Shown piece after piece: positions 47,850 through 57,538 of a stretch of DNA of 64,000 nucleotides; positions within the stretch are counted from its first letter, which is position 1; every line of letters starts with the position of its first letter. Under the pieces are notes generated by a model that did no database searches, was not told where the DNA came from, and saw only the letters and a list, made by a program, of their open reading frames with translations. Source of the stretch: Sphingosinicella sp. (lineage in GTDB: Bacteria; Pseudomonadota; Alphaproteobacteria; Sphingomonadales; Sphingomonadaceae); NCBI RefSeq assembly GCF_013911755.1, contig NZ_JACESP010000012.1:43830-107829 (forward strand), given 5' to 3'. The position numbers and the translations under genes were made by a program.

Positions 47850-48635
47850 TCAGAGCTGGCGCTCGACCATCATCTTCTTGATTTCGCCGATCGCCTTCGC
47901 CGGGTTGAGGCCCTTCGGGCAGACGTTCGCGCAGTTCATGATGGTGTGGCAGCGATAGAGCCGGAACGGATCTTCAAGTTCGTCGAGCCGCTCGCCGGTC
48001 ATCTCGTCGCGGCTGTCGGCGAGCCAGCGGTAGGCCTGCAGCAGGATCGCCGGGCCGAGGAACTTGTCGGAGTTCCACCAGTAGCTTGGGCAGCCCGTCG
48101 AGCAGCAGGCACAGAGGATGCATTCGTAGAGCCCGTCGAGCTTCTCGCGGTCTTCCGGCGACTGGATGCGCTCCTTGCCTGAAGGCGTCGTCGACACTGT
48201 CTGCAGCCACGGCTTGATCGAGGCGTACTGCGCGTAGAAGTGCTTGAAGTCAGGCACGAGGTCTTTGACGACCTCCATGTGCGGCAGCGGCGTGATCGCG
48301 ACGTCGCCCTTCACCTCGTCGATCGGCTTCGTGCAGGCGAGCGTGTTCGTGCCGTCGATGTTCATCGAGCACGAACCGCAGATGCCCTCGCGGCACGAGC
48401 GGCGGAAGGTGAGCGTCGGGTCGACCTCGTTCTTGATCTTGATGAGCGCATCGAGAACCATCGGCCCGCAGCTGTCGAGGTCGAGCTCGTAGCTGTCCAT
48501 GCGCGGGTTCGCGCTGTCGTCCGGCGACCAGCGGTAGATTTTGAACGTCTTGATATGCGTCGCGCCTTCGGGAGCCTTGTAAGCCTTGCCCTTGCCGTTC
48601 ACCTTGCTGTTCTTCGGAAGCGTGAATTCGGCCAT
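47850..48635 (-). CDS. sdhB: Succinate dehydrogenase iron-sulfur subunit
   Basis: A 261-residue subunit of complex II carrying electrons from the flavin to quinone. The 2Fe-2S cluster ligands are in [21 protein letters not shown]. The 4Fe-4S and 3Fe-4S ligands are in [16 protein letters not shown] and [17 protein letters not shown]. Length and order are standard. The usual partners sdhC, sdhD and sdhA are not upstream: the neighbour there is a divergent ATP-grasp gene. It is the only sdh gene in the window. Confidence 0.97.
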   Translation of the reverse strand: MAEFTLPKNSKVNGKGKAYKAPEGATHIKTFKIYRWSPDDSANPRMDSYELDLDSCGPMVLDALIKIKNEVDPTLTFRRSCREGICGSCSMNIDGTNTLACTKPIDEVKGDVAITPLPHMEVVKDLVPDFKHFYAQYASIKPWLQTVSTTPSGKERIQSPEDREKLDGLYECILCACCSTGCPSYWWNSDKFLGPAILLQAYRWLADSRDEMTGERLDELEDPFRLYRCHTIMNCANVCPKGLNPAKAIGEIKKMMVERQL

Positions 48636-48765
48636 CGCGCGCGTCTCTCCATGTTCTCTCGCGCGTGCTGCCTAGCGCAATCGCGTGGCGGAAAAAACTG
48701 GAAAAAGCGCGGCGTCCCGCAATAAGTCCTCAAGCCGTCACATGGCGGCGATAGGGCGGCGGGCG

Positions 48766-49956
48766 ATGATCACCACACGCCCCCTGCCCCCGGTCTTCGG
48801 CGGCGACCCGCTGCTCGACTTCTATCACGAACTGTTGCTCCGACACTGGACGCCGCGCCAGCGCGCACTCGCCGCCGGTCTCGGGAAACTCGCGGGGCGC
48901 GGCACGCGCGACGCCCGCTGCCGCGCGCTCGGCATCCCCGAAGACGAGGCCCGCCTGCTTGCGGGGATCGTGGACCCCGCGCATTATCTGTCGCAGCTCT
49001 ATCGCCGCGGCATCCACCGGCTGCTCAATCCTGCTGCCATCCCCCTCGCCTCCAGCCTGCTCAAGGACAAGCGCAGCTTCGCCACCGCCGTTGCGAACGC
49101 GGGATTGCCGGCGCCCGAAACCTTCTCCGGCCCGGCCTCCCCCGCCGCCGTTGCCGCCTGGTTCGAACGGCATGGTGAAATCGTCGCCAAGCCAAACTAC
49201 AGCTCGCGCGGCCGCGGCGTCGCGCGCTACCGGCGCATCGCGCAGGGCTGGGCGGACAGCAACGGAACGCGCTTCGAAGCCGGCGCGCTGGCGGCACATC
49301 TGGCGCGTGTCGTGAGCCGCGGCGGCCTCCTCCAGAAGGCATTGCGCACGGCGCCGCGCCTGTCGGACATTTCTCCGGGGGCCCTTCCGACGCTGCGCGT
49401 GCACACGTTCCGCCTTGGAGGAACGCTCGTCGCGCATGGGCTCGTGCTGCGTCTCGGCGGCGGATCGGGCCCGGTCGATAATTTCAGCCGTGGCGGCCTT
49501 GCCGCCGCCGTCGTGGACGGCGCTGCCGGAGACGTCATCGGCAAGGCAGGCGGCCGCATCGTTTGTGTGGCGCGTCACCCTGCAACCGGCGTCTCGCTGG
49601 AACACATCGCGCTCGGCGAGCTTGCCGACGCCGCCGTCCGGCTCGGCATCGCGGCGCACGCCGCAATCGGCGCTGGCTATGGTCTCATCGGCTGGGATAT
49701 CGGCCTTGGCGATTGCGGCCCCGTGCTCATCGAGGGCAACTGGAACCCCGGCCACCAACTCACCCAGTTCACGAACGCCTGCGGCCTGTCTGCGCTCGCC
49801 GTAGGCCGCGCCTATCTGCAGGCGCTTGAAGCCCTGCCCGCAAGCGCGTGGGCCGAGGCCGCCCCGCTGCATTGGGATGGCCAGTATCTGCCCGCCCCCA
49901 AACTTGCGCCGCTTTCCTCTCAGTCTATAAGCACCGCTGGGCTGCAAATCGACTGA
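48766..49956 (+). CDS. ATP-grasp protein, sugar-transfer-associated type
   Basis: A 396-residue protein. The C-terminal two thirds resemble the ATP-grasp family found beside sugar-transfer genes (Pfam ATPgrasp_ST): LKDKRSFATAVANAGLPAPE, the ATP-binding lysine strand EIVAKPNYSSRGRGVARY, LPTLRVHTFRLGGTL, and the metal/phosphate block GPVLIEGNWNPGHQLTQF. It probably joins a carboxylate to an amine or similar group using ATP. Start 48766 is chosen for an AGGGCGG ahead. 48742 and a GTG at 48685 are alternatives. The CDP-alcohol phosphatidyltransferase starts eight bases later. Confidence 0.78.
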   Translation: MITTRPLPPVFGGDPLLDFYHELLLRHWTPRQRALAAGLGKLAGRGTRDARCRALGIPEDEARLLAGIVDPAHYLSQLYRRGIHRLLNPAAIPLASSLLKDKRSFATAVANAGLPAPETFSGPASPAAVAAWFERHGEIVAKPNYSSRGRGVARYRRIAQGWADSNGTRFEAGALAAHLARVVSRGGLLQKALRTAPRLSDISPGALPTLRVHTFRLGGTLVAHGLVLRLGGGSGPVDNFSRGGLAAAVVDGAAGDVIGKAGGRIVCVARHPATGVSLEHIALGELADAAVRLGIAAHAAIGAGYGLIGWDIGLGDCGPVLIEGNWNPGHQLTQFTNACGLSALAVGRAYLQALEALPASAWAEAAPLHWDGQYLPAPKLAPLSSQSISTAGLQID

Positions 49957-49963
49957 GAGACCT

Positions 49964-51076
49964 GTGGACACGCCAACGACGCTTCTTCTCGCAGGAAAGA
50001 ACGAAACGCCGATCTGGGGCATGTCTTCCGCCGAGCGGATACGGCGTATCGCGGCGGCGCGCGCGCCGCAGGCGGATCAATCGGGCGTCGTCGTCGCCGA
50101 CACCCGGTTCGCGTTCGACCCGCAGTGGTTCGGTTGGATTACTCAGCGCCCCGGCACCGCCCTCACCCTCGGCGGCCGCCCCGTGCTCGTCAACACAACA
50201 CCGGACCATGCCGAAGCCGTGCGCGACGCCATCGAGGCCGGCAGCGATGCCTGGGCGGAAGGCCTTGCCGTCACCGCCTATGAAGATGGCATTACCATCT
50301 ACAATGCCGCGCTCCGAAAGCGCGAACGCCCCTTCCTCATTGAGCTGGTCCCGACCAACGTCCGCGCCATTGAGCGCGCGAGTTATTTCGGCGCCTACAA
50401 AGGTGTCACTGACATCCTCACCAAATACTTGTGGCCCGAATGGGCGCTCGTCCTGACCCGCATTGCCGCGCGCATTGGCATGACGCCCAACATGGTCACG
50501 ACGATCGGCGCCGCGCTCTGCGTGTGGGCGACGGTGTTGTTCTGGGATGGCCATTACTGGACCGGCATGGCGGCCGGCCTCGCCTTCATGGTGCTCGACA
50601 CCGTCGACGGCAAGCTTGCGCGTTGCACGATCACGTCCTCGTGGTGGGGCAACATCTTCGATCATGGGCTCGACCTCGTGCACCCGCCCTTCTGGTGGTA
50701 CGCATGGGGCGTCGGCCTTGCCGCGCATGGCCTCGCGCTCGATCCACCCGTGTTCTGGACGGTGATGGGCGTGATGGTCGGCGGCTACGTGCTGCAGCGC
50801 CTGATTGAGGGCTGGTTCATCCACGTCGCCGGGATGCACATCCACGTCTGGCAGAAAATTGACACCGATTTCCGCCTCGTCACCGCGCGCCGCAATCCAA
50901 ACATGGTGATCTTGTTCGTGAGCATGCTGTTCTCACGGCCCGATCTCGGGCTGCTCGCGGTAACGGCGTGGACCGTGCTCAGCCTCGTCTTCCATTTCAT
51001 CCGTCTGCTTCAGGCGGTCGCCGCGCGGCGGCGCGGTGCGCTGACCTCGTGGCTCAGCGACGGGAGTGCGGCATGA
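49964..51076 (+). CDS. CDP-alcohol phosphatidyltransferase with extra N-terminal domain
   Basis: A 370-residue integral membrane enzyme that moves a phosphatidyl or phospho-alcohol group from a CDP donor. The CDP-OH-P motif is complete: DTVDGKLAR then GNIFDHGLD, so catalysis should be intact. Six membrane helices lie at about 170-355. The first 140 residues are cytosolic, start LLLAGKNETPIWGMSSAER, and vaguely recall a nucleotidyltransferase lobe, as in fused inositol-phosphate cytidylyltransferase/DIPP synthase proteins. They have no clear catalytic motif. The start is GTG after GAGAGA. It overlaps the HIT gene by four bases. The lipid or polyol product is unknown. Confidence 0.85.
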   Translation: MDTPTTLLLAGKNETPIWGMSSAERIRRIAAARAPQADQSGVVVADTRFAFDPQWFGWITQRPGTALTLGGRPVLVNTTPDHAEAVRDAIEAGSDAWAEGLAVTAYEDGITIYNAALRKRERPFLIELVPTNVRAIERASYFGAYKGVTDILTKYLWPEWALVLTRIAARIGMTPNMVTTIGAALCVWATVLFWDGHYWTGMAAGLAFMVLDTVDGKLARCTITSSWWGNIFDHGLDLVHPPFWWYAWGVGLAAHGLALDPPVFWTVMGVMVGGYVLQRLIEGWFIHVAGMHIHVWQKIDTDFRLVTARRNPNMVILFVSMLFSRPDLGLLAVTAWTVLSLVFHFIRLLQAVAARRRGALTSWLSDGSAA

Positions 51077-51507
51077 ACGATACCATCCGCCGCTTCGGCT
51101 ACCCGGCAACGCTGGTCGCCGAGTACGATCACTGGGTTGTTCTGCTGCGTCCCGCGCAGCCCACACTCGGCAGCTTCGTGCTCGCCGCGAAGTCGGATGC
51201 GACAGCATTTGCGGACCTCGAACCCGCCGCTTATGCGGAACTCGCGAACGTCAGCCGCGATATCGAGACCGCGCTTCGCGCCACGGTCGATCACACCAAG
51301 CTCAACTACCTGATGCTGATGATGGTGGACCCCCACGTTCACGCCCACGTCATCCCACGCTACGAAGGCAGCCGCAGCTTCGAAGGCCGCGCGTTCCCGG
51401 ACGCAGGCTGGCCGAAACTCCCTGCGCTCGGTGAAGCGGTGGAACTGGATGCCGCGGGAATCGCTGCCGTTTCGGCATGGCTTAAAGGCTTCTGGCCCGC
51501 GCGCTGA
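51073..51507 (+). CDS. HIT-family nucleotide hydrolase or transferase
   Basis: A 144-residue histidine-triad protein. The triad is [12 protein letters not shown], with the middle His the nucleophile. Conserved strands [21 protein letters not shown] and [11 protein letters not shown] precede it. Members hydrolyse or transfer nucleoside 5'-phosphates (diadenosine polyphosphates, AMP conjugates, CDP-like donors). It is translationally coupled to the CDP-alcohol phosphatidyltransferase by an ATGA overlap, so a role in the same pathway, for example clearing a CMP or nucleotide by-product, is inferred. Confidence 0.9.
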   Translation: MNDTIRRFGYPATLVAEYDHWVVLLRPAQPTLGSFVLAAKSDATAFADLEPAAYAELANVSRDIETALRATVDHTKLNYLMLMMVDPHVHAHVIPRYEGSRSFEGRAFPDAGWPKLPALGEAVELDAAGIAAVSAWLKGFWPAR

Positions 51508-51610
51508 AAACCTGTGCAATGTTAACCATGATGAAACACCACCCGCCGTATGCGTGTCGGGCGGGAACCGGATGTGCCGCTTTTCCCGGTGTGTGGGGCT
51601 TGTGCTGGCT

Positions 51611-53728
51611 ATGGAGCGTTTCAGGGACCTGATCGCGCGCATCGACGTATCGCGTTTCACCGCGATCATAACCCACTGGAAGATCAGCAAGAAGGTTCTG
51701 GTCAGCTACGGCATCGGCGGGCTCGCGATGGCGGTGCTCGCGATGGTCGCCATCGGATCGCTGCTCGTCACCCGCTCCACGGTTACCGAGGTCACCCATC
51801 TTGCCGACAGCGCACGTTCGATCGCCCGCGCGCACACAACCGCCATGACGGCGCAGAGCCGCATCAAGGACTATGTGATTCGCCCCGATGCCGCGCTCGT
51901 TGCCGAGGTCAATGAAAGCCTCGATGCGGCGCAGGAGGCGCTGAAGCGTGCCGAAGAGGGCGCTGCGATCGTCGACGAAGAAGCGACGCTTGCGCGCATC
52001 GACCGGCTGCGCGCCGTTTTCCGCACCGAGTTCCGCGGCATCGTCGAGAACCAGACCGCCATCAACGGCCTCGTCGCGGGTGCCATCGAAGCCAAGGGCC
52101 CTGAAATCGGAGCGGCTCTCCACGACATCGTCACGGCCAGCCATCGTGCCGGCGATCATCAGACCGCCTATCAGGGGGCGCTTGCCCTCGAAACTTACTC
52201 CCTGCTGCGCGTCGATGTGAATCGCTATCTCTCGGCGCCCTCGCCGGAAATCGTCAAACAGACCAAGGCCGACCTCCTCAACCTTGAGGATGCACTGAAT
52301 ACGGTGTTCGAAGGCCTCACCGATCCGGCTCTGACCCGCAAGGCCGACGGCATCATCATCAGCCTCGTCGCTTACGACAAGGCGTTCGACGAGATCGTCC
52401 GCCGTACCAGCGACCGCGACGCTGCCGTCGACCGTCTGCTCGGCAAGACGGGGCCGGCATTCGAGCACAATATTCAGGCATTCTCGGAAGCGATCGCCGA
52501 CCAGCAGAGCATGGCAGATTTCGCCGCGCAGACAGCCGCCGGCGGCGCCATTCTCATCACGCTCCTCGCCGGCGCCGCCGGTATAGGCGTCTCGGTCGTT
52601 GCGGGTATCCTCACCAACCTGCTCATCGCCCGCCCTATCGCGGGAATGGCGAACGCCATGCTTGCCCTCGCCCGCGGTGAAACCGGCACGCACATCGAAG
52701 GCGCGCAGCGCCGCGACGAGGTGGGCGACATGGCGCGAGCCGTTGCCGTGTTCAAGGAAAACGCGACCGAAGTCGAACAGCGCCGCCGCGCCGCCGTAGA
52801 AGCGGAACGCCGCGAGCGCGAGCGCGAAGAGGCTGCCCGCAGCGAACGCGAAGCCGAGCGTCAGCAGGCCGCTTCGGAAAAGCGCGCCGCGCTCAACGAC
52901 CTCGCCGATGCGTTCGAAACCAGTGTCCGCCACGTCGTCGCCGCTGTCGACAGTGCCGCGCGCCAGATCGCCGCGGGTTCGCAGCAGCTCAGCGATGCCG
53001 CGCGGAGCAGCGCCGTACTCGTCACCGATGTCGCCGTTTCGGCCGAAGAAGCCAGCCACAACGCGCTCACCGTCGCCAATGCATCGGAGGAAATGGCGCG
53101 CTCGCTCGCCGAGGTCTCACACCGCGTCGTCGAATCCTCGGCGATGTCCGAGCAGGCCGTCTCCCGCGCCCGCGCAACCGACGAGATCGTTACCGGCCTC
53201 TCGATCGATGCCGAAAAGATCGGCGAGATCGTCGGCCTCATCAACTCGATCGCCGAGCAGACCAACCTCCTGGCGCTCAACGCCACGATCGAAGCGGCGC
53301 GCGCCGGAGAGGCGGGGCGCGGCTTCGCGGTCGTCGCCAGCGAGATCAAGGCCCTCGCGAACCAGACTCGCAAGGCCACCATCGACATCAACGAGCGCAT
53401 CGGCGCGATCCAGTCGGTCACGCGCGAAACTGTGGGCGCCATCGAGGAAATCGTCTCCACCATCGGCGAAATCAACGGCATCGCCGCAACCGTGGCCGCC
53501 GCTGTCGAGCAACAGGCCGCCACGACGTCGGAGATCGCGCGCAACACGCACCAGGCGTCGGACAGCACGCACGCCGTCGCGCGCAACATCGATCAGGTGC
53601 GCTCGGGCGTCGAAGCGACAGGCATCGCCGCGAAAGACGCGCTCGACGCCGCCGCCGATCTGAACCGGCAGGCAAGCACGCTCACCACAGAGGTCGACCG
53701 TTTCCTCGCCCGCGTCCGCGCGGCTTAA
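51611..53728 (+). CDS. Methyl-accepting chemotaxis protein
   Basis: A 705-residue transmembrane chemoreceptor. Membrane helices about 30-53 and 313-345 flank a helical periplasmic sensor. Next comes a HAMP domain ([16 protein letters not shown] then [15 protein letters not shown]), a long Arg/Glu-rich coiled coil, and the methyl-accepting domain with the hairpin tip [20 protein letters not shown]. No CheR-binding pentapeptide is at the C-terminus. The ATG at 51611 ([12 protein letters not shown]) is set by the first helix. The longer reading would lie inside the HIT gene. No che genes are in the window. Confidence 0.94.
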   Translation: MERFRDLIARIDVSRFTAIITHWKISKKVLVSYGIGGLAMAVLAMVAIGSLLVTRSTVTEVTHLADSARSIARAHTTAMTAQSRIKDYVIRPDAALVAEVNESLDAAQEALKRAEEGAAIVDEEATLARIDRLRAVFRTEFRGIVENQTAINGLVAGAIEAKGPEIGAALHDIVTASHRAGDHQTAYQGALALETYSLLRVDVNRYLSAPSPEIVKQTKADLLNLEDALNTVFEGLTDPALTRKADGIIISLVAYDKAFDEIVRRTSDRDAAVDRLLGKTGPAFEHNIQAFSEAIADQQSMADFAAQTAAGGAILITLLAGAAGIGVSVVAGILTNLLIARPIAGMANAMLALARGETGTHIEGAQRRDEVGDMARAVAVFKENATEVEQRRRAAVEAERREREREEAARSEREAERQQAASEKRAALNDLADAFETSVRHVVAAVDSAARQIAAGSQQLSDAARSSAVLVTDVAVSAEEASHNALTVANASEEMARSLAEVSHRVVESSAMSEQAVSRARATDEIVTGLSIDAEKIGEIVGLINSIAEQTNLLALNATIEAARAGEAGRGFAVVASEIKALANQTRKATIDINERIGAIQSVTRETVGAIEEIVSTIGEINGIAATVAAAVEQQAATTSEIARNTHQASDSTHAVARNIDQVRSGVEATGIAAKDALDAAADLNRQASTLTTEVDRFLARVRAA

Positions 53729-53770
53729 GCGACTTTCCAGCCGCGACGCCTTCGTGTATCGCCCCCGGCC

Positions 53771-55642
53771 ATGCTCAACATCAACGGCATCACCGTGCGG
53801 CTTGGCGGCCGCATCATTCTGGACGGCGCGACCGCGTCGCTGCCCACCGGAAGCCGCGTCGGGCTGATCGGACGCAACGGTGCGGGCAAATCCACGCTGA
53901 TGCGCGTGATGTGCGGGCTCCTTGAAGCCGACGGCGGCGAGATCGAAACCGCGAACCGCTCGCGCATGGGTTATATCGCACAGGAAGCGCCGGCCGGAAC
54001 CGCGACACCGCTTGAAACCGTGCTTGCAGCGGACACCGAACGCGCGGCGCTGCTCGCCGAATCCGAAACCGCGACCGACCCGGACCGCATTTCCGAAATC
54101 CACGAGCGGCTGAACGCCATCGATGCGTGGACGGCCGAGGCGCGCGCCGCACGTATCCTCGTGGGTCTCGGCTTCGATGAGGAAATGCAGGGCCGCACGC
54201 TCGACAGCTACTCGGGCGGCTGGAAGATGCGCGTCGCGCTTGCGGCCCTGCTCTTCTCCGAACCCGACCTGCTACTGCTCGACGAGCCGTCGAACCACCT
54301 CGACCTCGAAGCGACGCTCTGGCTCGAAAACTTCCTGAAGACCTACCGCGCGACGATGATCATCATCAGTCACGAGCGCGACCTTCTCAATAACGTCGTC
54401 GACCACATCCTGCACCTCGAGGGCGGGAAGATCACGCTCTATCCGGGCGAGTATGACGCGTTCGAACGGCAGCGTGCCGAGCGCCTCGCGCAGATCGAGG
54501 CGGCGCGAAACGCGCAGACCCGCCAGCGCGAAAAACTGCAGGACTACATCGCCCGCAACAGCGCCCGCGCCAGCACCGCGCGGCAGGCACAATCACGCGC
54601 CAAGGCGCTTGCAAAAATGCAGCCGATCGCGGCGATCGCTGAAGACCCGAGCCTCAGCTTCGCATTTCCGAACCCCAGCGAACTGAAGCCGCCGCTCATC
54701 ACGCTCGACATGGCGTCGGTTGGCTACACCGAAGGCAATCCGATCCTCACGCGGCTCAATCTTCGCCTCGACCCCGACGACCGCGTGGCGCTGCTTGGGC
54801 GCAACGGCAACGGCAAGACCACGCTCGCCCGCCTGCTCGCCGCGCAGCTGCCGCCGATGGAGGGCGATATGCGCACCGCGGGCAAGATGCGCGTCGGCTA
54901 CTTCACGCAGTACCAGGTCGAAGAACTCGATACCGACGACACGCCGCTCGAGCACATGACGCGCATCATGAAGGGCGCGACACCCGGCGCCGTCCGCGCC
55001 CAGCTCGGCCGTTTCGGCTTCTCGGGCGACAAGGCGCTCACGAAAGTCGGCAAGCTCTCGGGCGGCGAACGCGCGCGGCTGGCGCTCGCACTCATCACGC
55101 GCGAGGCACCGCACATGCTGATCCTGGACGAGCCGACCAACCACCTCGACGTCGATTCGCGCGAGGCGCTGGTGCAGGCGCTGAACGAATATTCGGGCGC
55201 GGTCGTGCTCGTCAGCCACGATCGCCACATGCTCGAGTTGACCGCGGACCGGCTGGTCTTGGTCGATGACGGCCGCGCCGAGGATTTTACGGGCAGTCTC
55301 GAAGACTACACCGATTTCGTGCTCGGCAAATCGAACGATCGGCAGACAGGCGGCGCATCCGCCGGAAACCGCAAGGGAGTACGCAAAGCCGCTGCCGACA
55401 CACGCGAGCAGGAAAAGCGTCTGCGTGCCGCCGTGAAAGCTTTCGAAGCGGACCTTGCGAAACTCGCGGCCGAACGCAGTGCGGTCGATCTTGCGATGTT
55501 CGACCCCTCGGCCGCCGCCCCCGCGCACGCCAAGAGGACAATGGGCGAACTGATGAAATTGCGTGCGGACCTGACGGCCCGCATTCAAGCCACAGAGGCC
55601 GAATGGCTCGCGGCTTCGGAAGCGCTGGAGGTCGCGGCTTAA
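53771..55642 (+). CDS. ABC-F family ATPase (YheS-like)
   Basis: A 623-residue soluble protein with two ATP-binding cassettes, of the ribosome-associated ABC-F type and closest in layout to E. coli YheS. Walker A motifs GLIGRNGAGKST and ALLGRNGNGKTT, signatures YSGGWKMRVAL and LSGGERARLAL, Walker B LLLLDEPSNHLDLE and LILDEPTNHLDVD are all complete. The interdomain linker (about 235-310) is charged. A C-terminal coiled coil (about 530-620) extends it. ABC-F proteins act at the ribosome E-site, but the exact role here is unknown. Its stop overlaps a TetR gene by four bases. Confidence 0.93.
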   Translation: MLNINGITVRLGGRIILDGATASLPTGSRVGLIGRNGAGKSTLMRVMCGLLEADGGEIETANRSRMGYIAQEAPAGTATPLETVLAADTERAALLAESETATDPDRISEIHERLNAIDAWTAEARAARILVGLGFDEEMQGRTLDSYSGGWKMRVALAALLFSEPDLLLLDEPSNHLDLEATLWLENFLKTYRATMIIISHERDLLNNVVDHILHLEGGKITLYPGEYDAFERQRAERLAQIEAARNAQTRQREKLQDYIARNSARASTARQAQSRAKALAKMQPIAAIAEDPSLSFAFPNPSELKPPLITLDMASVGYTEGNPILTRLNLRLDPDDRVALLGRNGNGKTTLARLLAAQLPPMEGDMRTAGKMRVGYFTQYQVEELDTDDTPLEHMTRIMKGATPGAVRAQLGRFGFSGDKALTKVGKLSGGERARLALALITREAPHMLILDEPTNHLDVDSREALVQALNEYSGAVVLVSHDRHMLELTADRLVLVDDGRAEDFTGSLEDYTDFVLGKSNDRQTGGASAGNRKGVRKAAADTREQEKRLRAAVKAFEADLAKLAAERSAVDLAMFDPSAAAPAHAKRTMGELMKLRADLTARIQATEAEWLAASEALEVAA

Positions 55643-56259
55643 CCGGGAGGCGCCAGCCGCCGCAGCATCGTCTTTGCGAGTTCGAGCGCCCGCGCTCGCG
55701 GCAGCCGCTCGGATGAGAGACTGTAATCGAGCCACAGCCCGTCCATCGTCGCGGAAACGAGCGCCGCGATGTCCCGCGGCGGCACTGGGCCTTCCGGAAG
55801 CCGCGCAACTGCTTGAGCGAGCAGCGTCTGCAAGCGTGCGTTATAGTCCACGCTCACCGCCGCGAAATCGGGATTGTTGCGGACGAGCGCCCAGAAGGCG
55901 ATCCACGCACCAAGGATATCGGGGTTCGACCATTCGTCGCTGAAATGCACCTCGAACAGCCGGTCGATCGTCTTCCACGGGTCCGCGTACCCAGCCGCAA
56001 GTTCCTCCGCGAAGCGGGCAATGAAGCTGTCGCAAAGCTCCTGATAGGTTTCCAGCAGCAGATTGTCTGGATTGCTGAAATAGTGGCGCAGCAGCCCGTG
56101 CGACACACCGGCTCGCCGGCAGATCTCACGACCCGTTGTGCCGCGCGGGCCGAGTTGCGCAAGACAGCTGATCGTTACCGCGAGCAGGTCCTGCCGCCGC
56201 AGCGCCGGTGTCTGTCGGCGCGCACGGCGCCTTTTCGGTTCTTCTATCGTGGACGCCAT
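55639..56259 (-). CDS. TetR-family regulator (BetI-like)
   Basis: A 206-residue repressor. The recognition motif GREICRRAGVSHGLLRHYFSNPDNLLLETY is a TetR N-terminal domain, and the C-terminal ligand domain recalls the BetI/AcrR-C6 type (FWALVRNNPDF). Start 56259 (MASTIEEP) has a good AGGCAGG ahead. MSAPRVKAG, nine codons upstream, is an alternative. No bet genes are near, so the ligand and targets are unknown. A second TetR gene lies 74 bases upstream on the same strand. Confidence 0.88.
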   Translation of the reverse strand: MASTIEEPKRRRARRQTPALRRQDLLAVTISCLAQLGPRGTTGREICRRAGVSHGLLRHYFSNPDNLLLETYQELCDSFIARFAEELAAGYADPWKTIDRLFEVHFSDEWSNPDILGAWIAFWALVRNNPDFAAVSVDYNARLQTLLAQAVARLPEGPVPPRDIAALVSATMDGLWLDYSLSSERLPRARALELAKTMLRRLAPPG

Positions 56260-56333
56260 GCCTGCCTTCACTCTCGGGGCAGACATATCGCAGGCCACGG
56301 GCAGATCGCGCAAGCCGAAGCCCGTAGCAGCAC

Positions 56334-56945
56334 TTATTCGAGGTCGGGATCGTGATAATTCTGCACGTAGGACGCTATCAACCGGTCGACCGCCTCCCGC
56401 GTCACCCGGTTGTAATCCTCTGAAAAGCCCAACGTCGCCACCATCTTCCAGTGGCCGTACATCAAGGCCACGAACAGGAACGCGATCTCACGGCACGCCT
56501 TCTGGTTGAGCGCTGGATTGCTGATCTGGATCTCGTGCGCAATCGTGTACTGGAGCAGATTATACTGCCCGCTGAGGTTCAGGCGTACCGCCTCGGAACT
56601 CGCCGCAAGCGAAAACATCGCATCGTAGACGCCGTCGTCCTTCGGCTTCTGATTCCCCGCAAGGAAGTTGAAATAGAAATCGAGGAACATCGACAGGCGT
56701 TCGGTCGCGGCAGCCTCGATGATGCCTTTCATCAGGCAGTCGCGGTAGCTTGCTGCAAGCGCATCGCACACCGCGATCATCAGGCCTTCGGGATCGGGGA
56801 AATAATGCCGTATAAGCTGCCGCGACATATCCGCTTCCTTGGCGATCGAATCGTAGGAAGGCATGGGTAGACCTTCGCGGCCGATAGCCTTGATGGCAGC
56901 CTGCACGATCTCAGGCTTGCGAATTTCAGAAATGGGCTTCGGCAT
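56334..56945 (-). CDS. TetR-family regulator
   Basis: A 203-residue repressor. DNA-binding domain: IVQAAIKAIGREGLPMPS then IAKEADMSRQLIRHYFPDPEGLM. The C-terminal part has no close match that can be named. The ATG at 56945 (MPKPISEIRK) follows a GGGGG; the longer reading adds 41 residues that look non-coding. It reads away from the gene-free stretch 56946-57538, where its own operator would be. Targets unknown. Confidence 0.88.
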   Translation of the reverse strand: MPKPISEIRKPEIVQAAIKAIGREGLPMPSYDSIAKEADMSRQLIRHYFPDPEGLMIAVCDALAASYRDCLMKGIIEAAATERLSMFLDFYFNFLAGNQKPKDDGVYDAMFSLAASSEAVRLNLSGQYNLLQYTIAHEIQISNPALNQKACREIAFLFVALMYGHWKMVATLGFSEDYNRVTREAVDRLIASYVQNYHDPDLE

Positions 56946-57538
56946 GACGCCCCCGGGTAAGCTGATGGTTACTACAAGGTACCCGCGGGCGCGAGCGGCG
57001 CGGATGCTAACAGCGATGAAAGCAGTAGCAAGCGAATAGTTAACAAGACGCAGAAAAGGGATCGGCAAACGCAGGGTTGCTGCACGCCGGGCGGCCCTCC
57101 CTATTGGAGGCCGGATTTCATTGCGAACTCACAGACATGCCTTCCAGCACGCGAATCCGCCACTTTCCATTTGAAAGCAAGAAGGGGGCCAATCACCGGA
57201 AAGCGCGCATTTCAAGCGATGCGAGCCGATCACTGTCTTCAAACTGTAAAGCGAGCCGACAGCGGGGCCAGATGCGGAGCCCGCGCCGCCGCGCGCTACG
57301 CTTATTTGCGAATCATTCTTGAATGGTACGATTAGCGCGTCCTGCACCGATGCGATACGCGTCGGGGCAAGGACAGAGCATTGCACGTAGATCTTGTTGG
57401 ATAAATGGTCGCCCGTTTTCAAAGCAGGCAATTCGGCCCACATCGACAGAGCCTGTCCAAGGCTCCGCCATGCGCGAGCGGATCTTCGAAAAAATCAGAG
57501 GATAATGCGACCGCTATCTGAACGGCCCGTGCGAACCG
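56946..57538. other. Gene-free stretch between a TetR gene and tRNA-Glu
   Basis: These 593 bases hold no recognisable gene. Open frames of 60-104 codons exist but match no family and have unlikely composition. The stretch is visibly less GC-rich than its neighbours. The first 100 bases should hold the TetR promoter. It lies at the 3' side of the tRNA gene, a common integration spot, but no repeat of the tRNA end is seen. Confidence 0.6.

Noticed and set aside
57129-57443. 104-codon minus-strand frame in the gap before tRNA-Glu
   Set aside because: No ribosome site, no recognisable domain, composition unlike the surrounding genes. Not enough to call a gene or a pseudogene.
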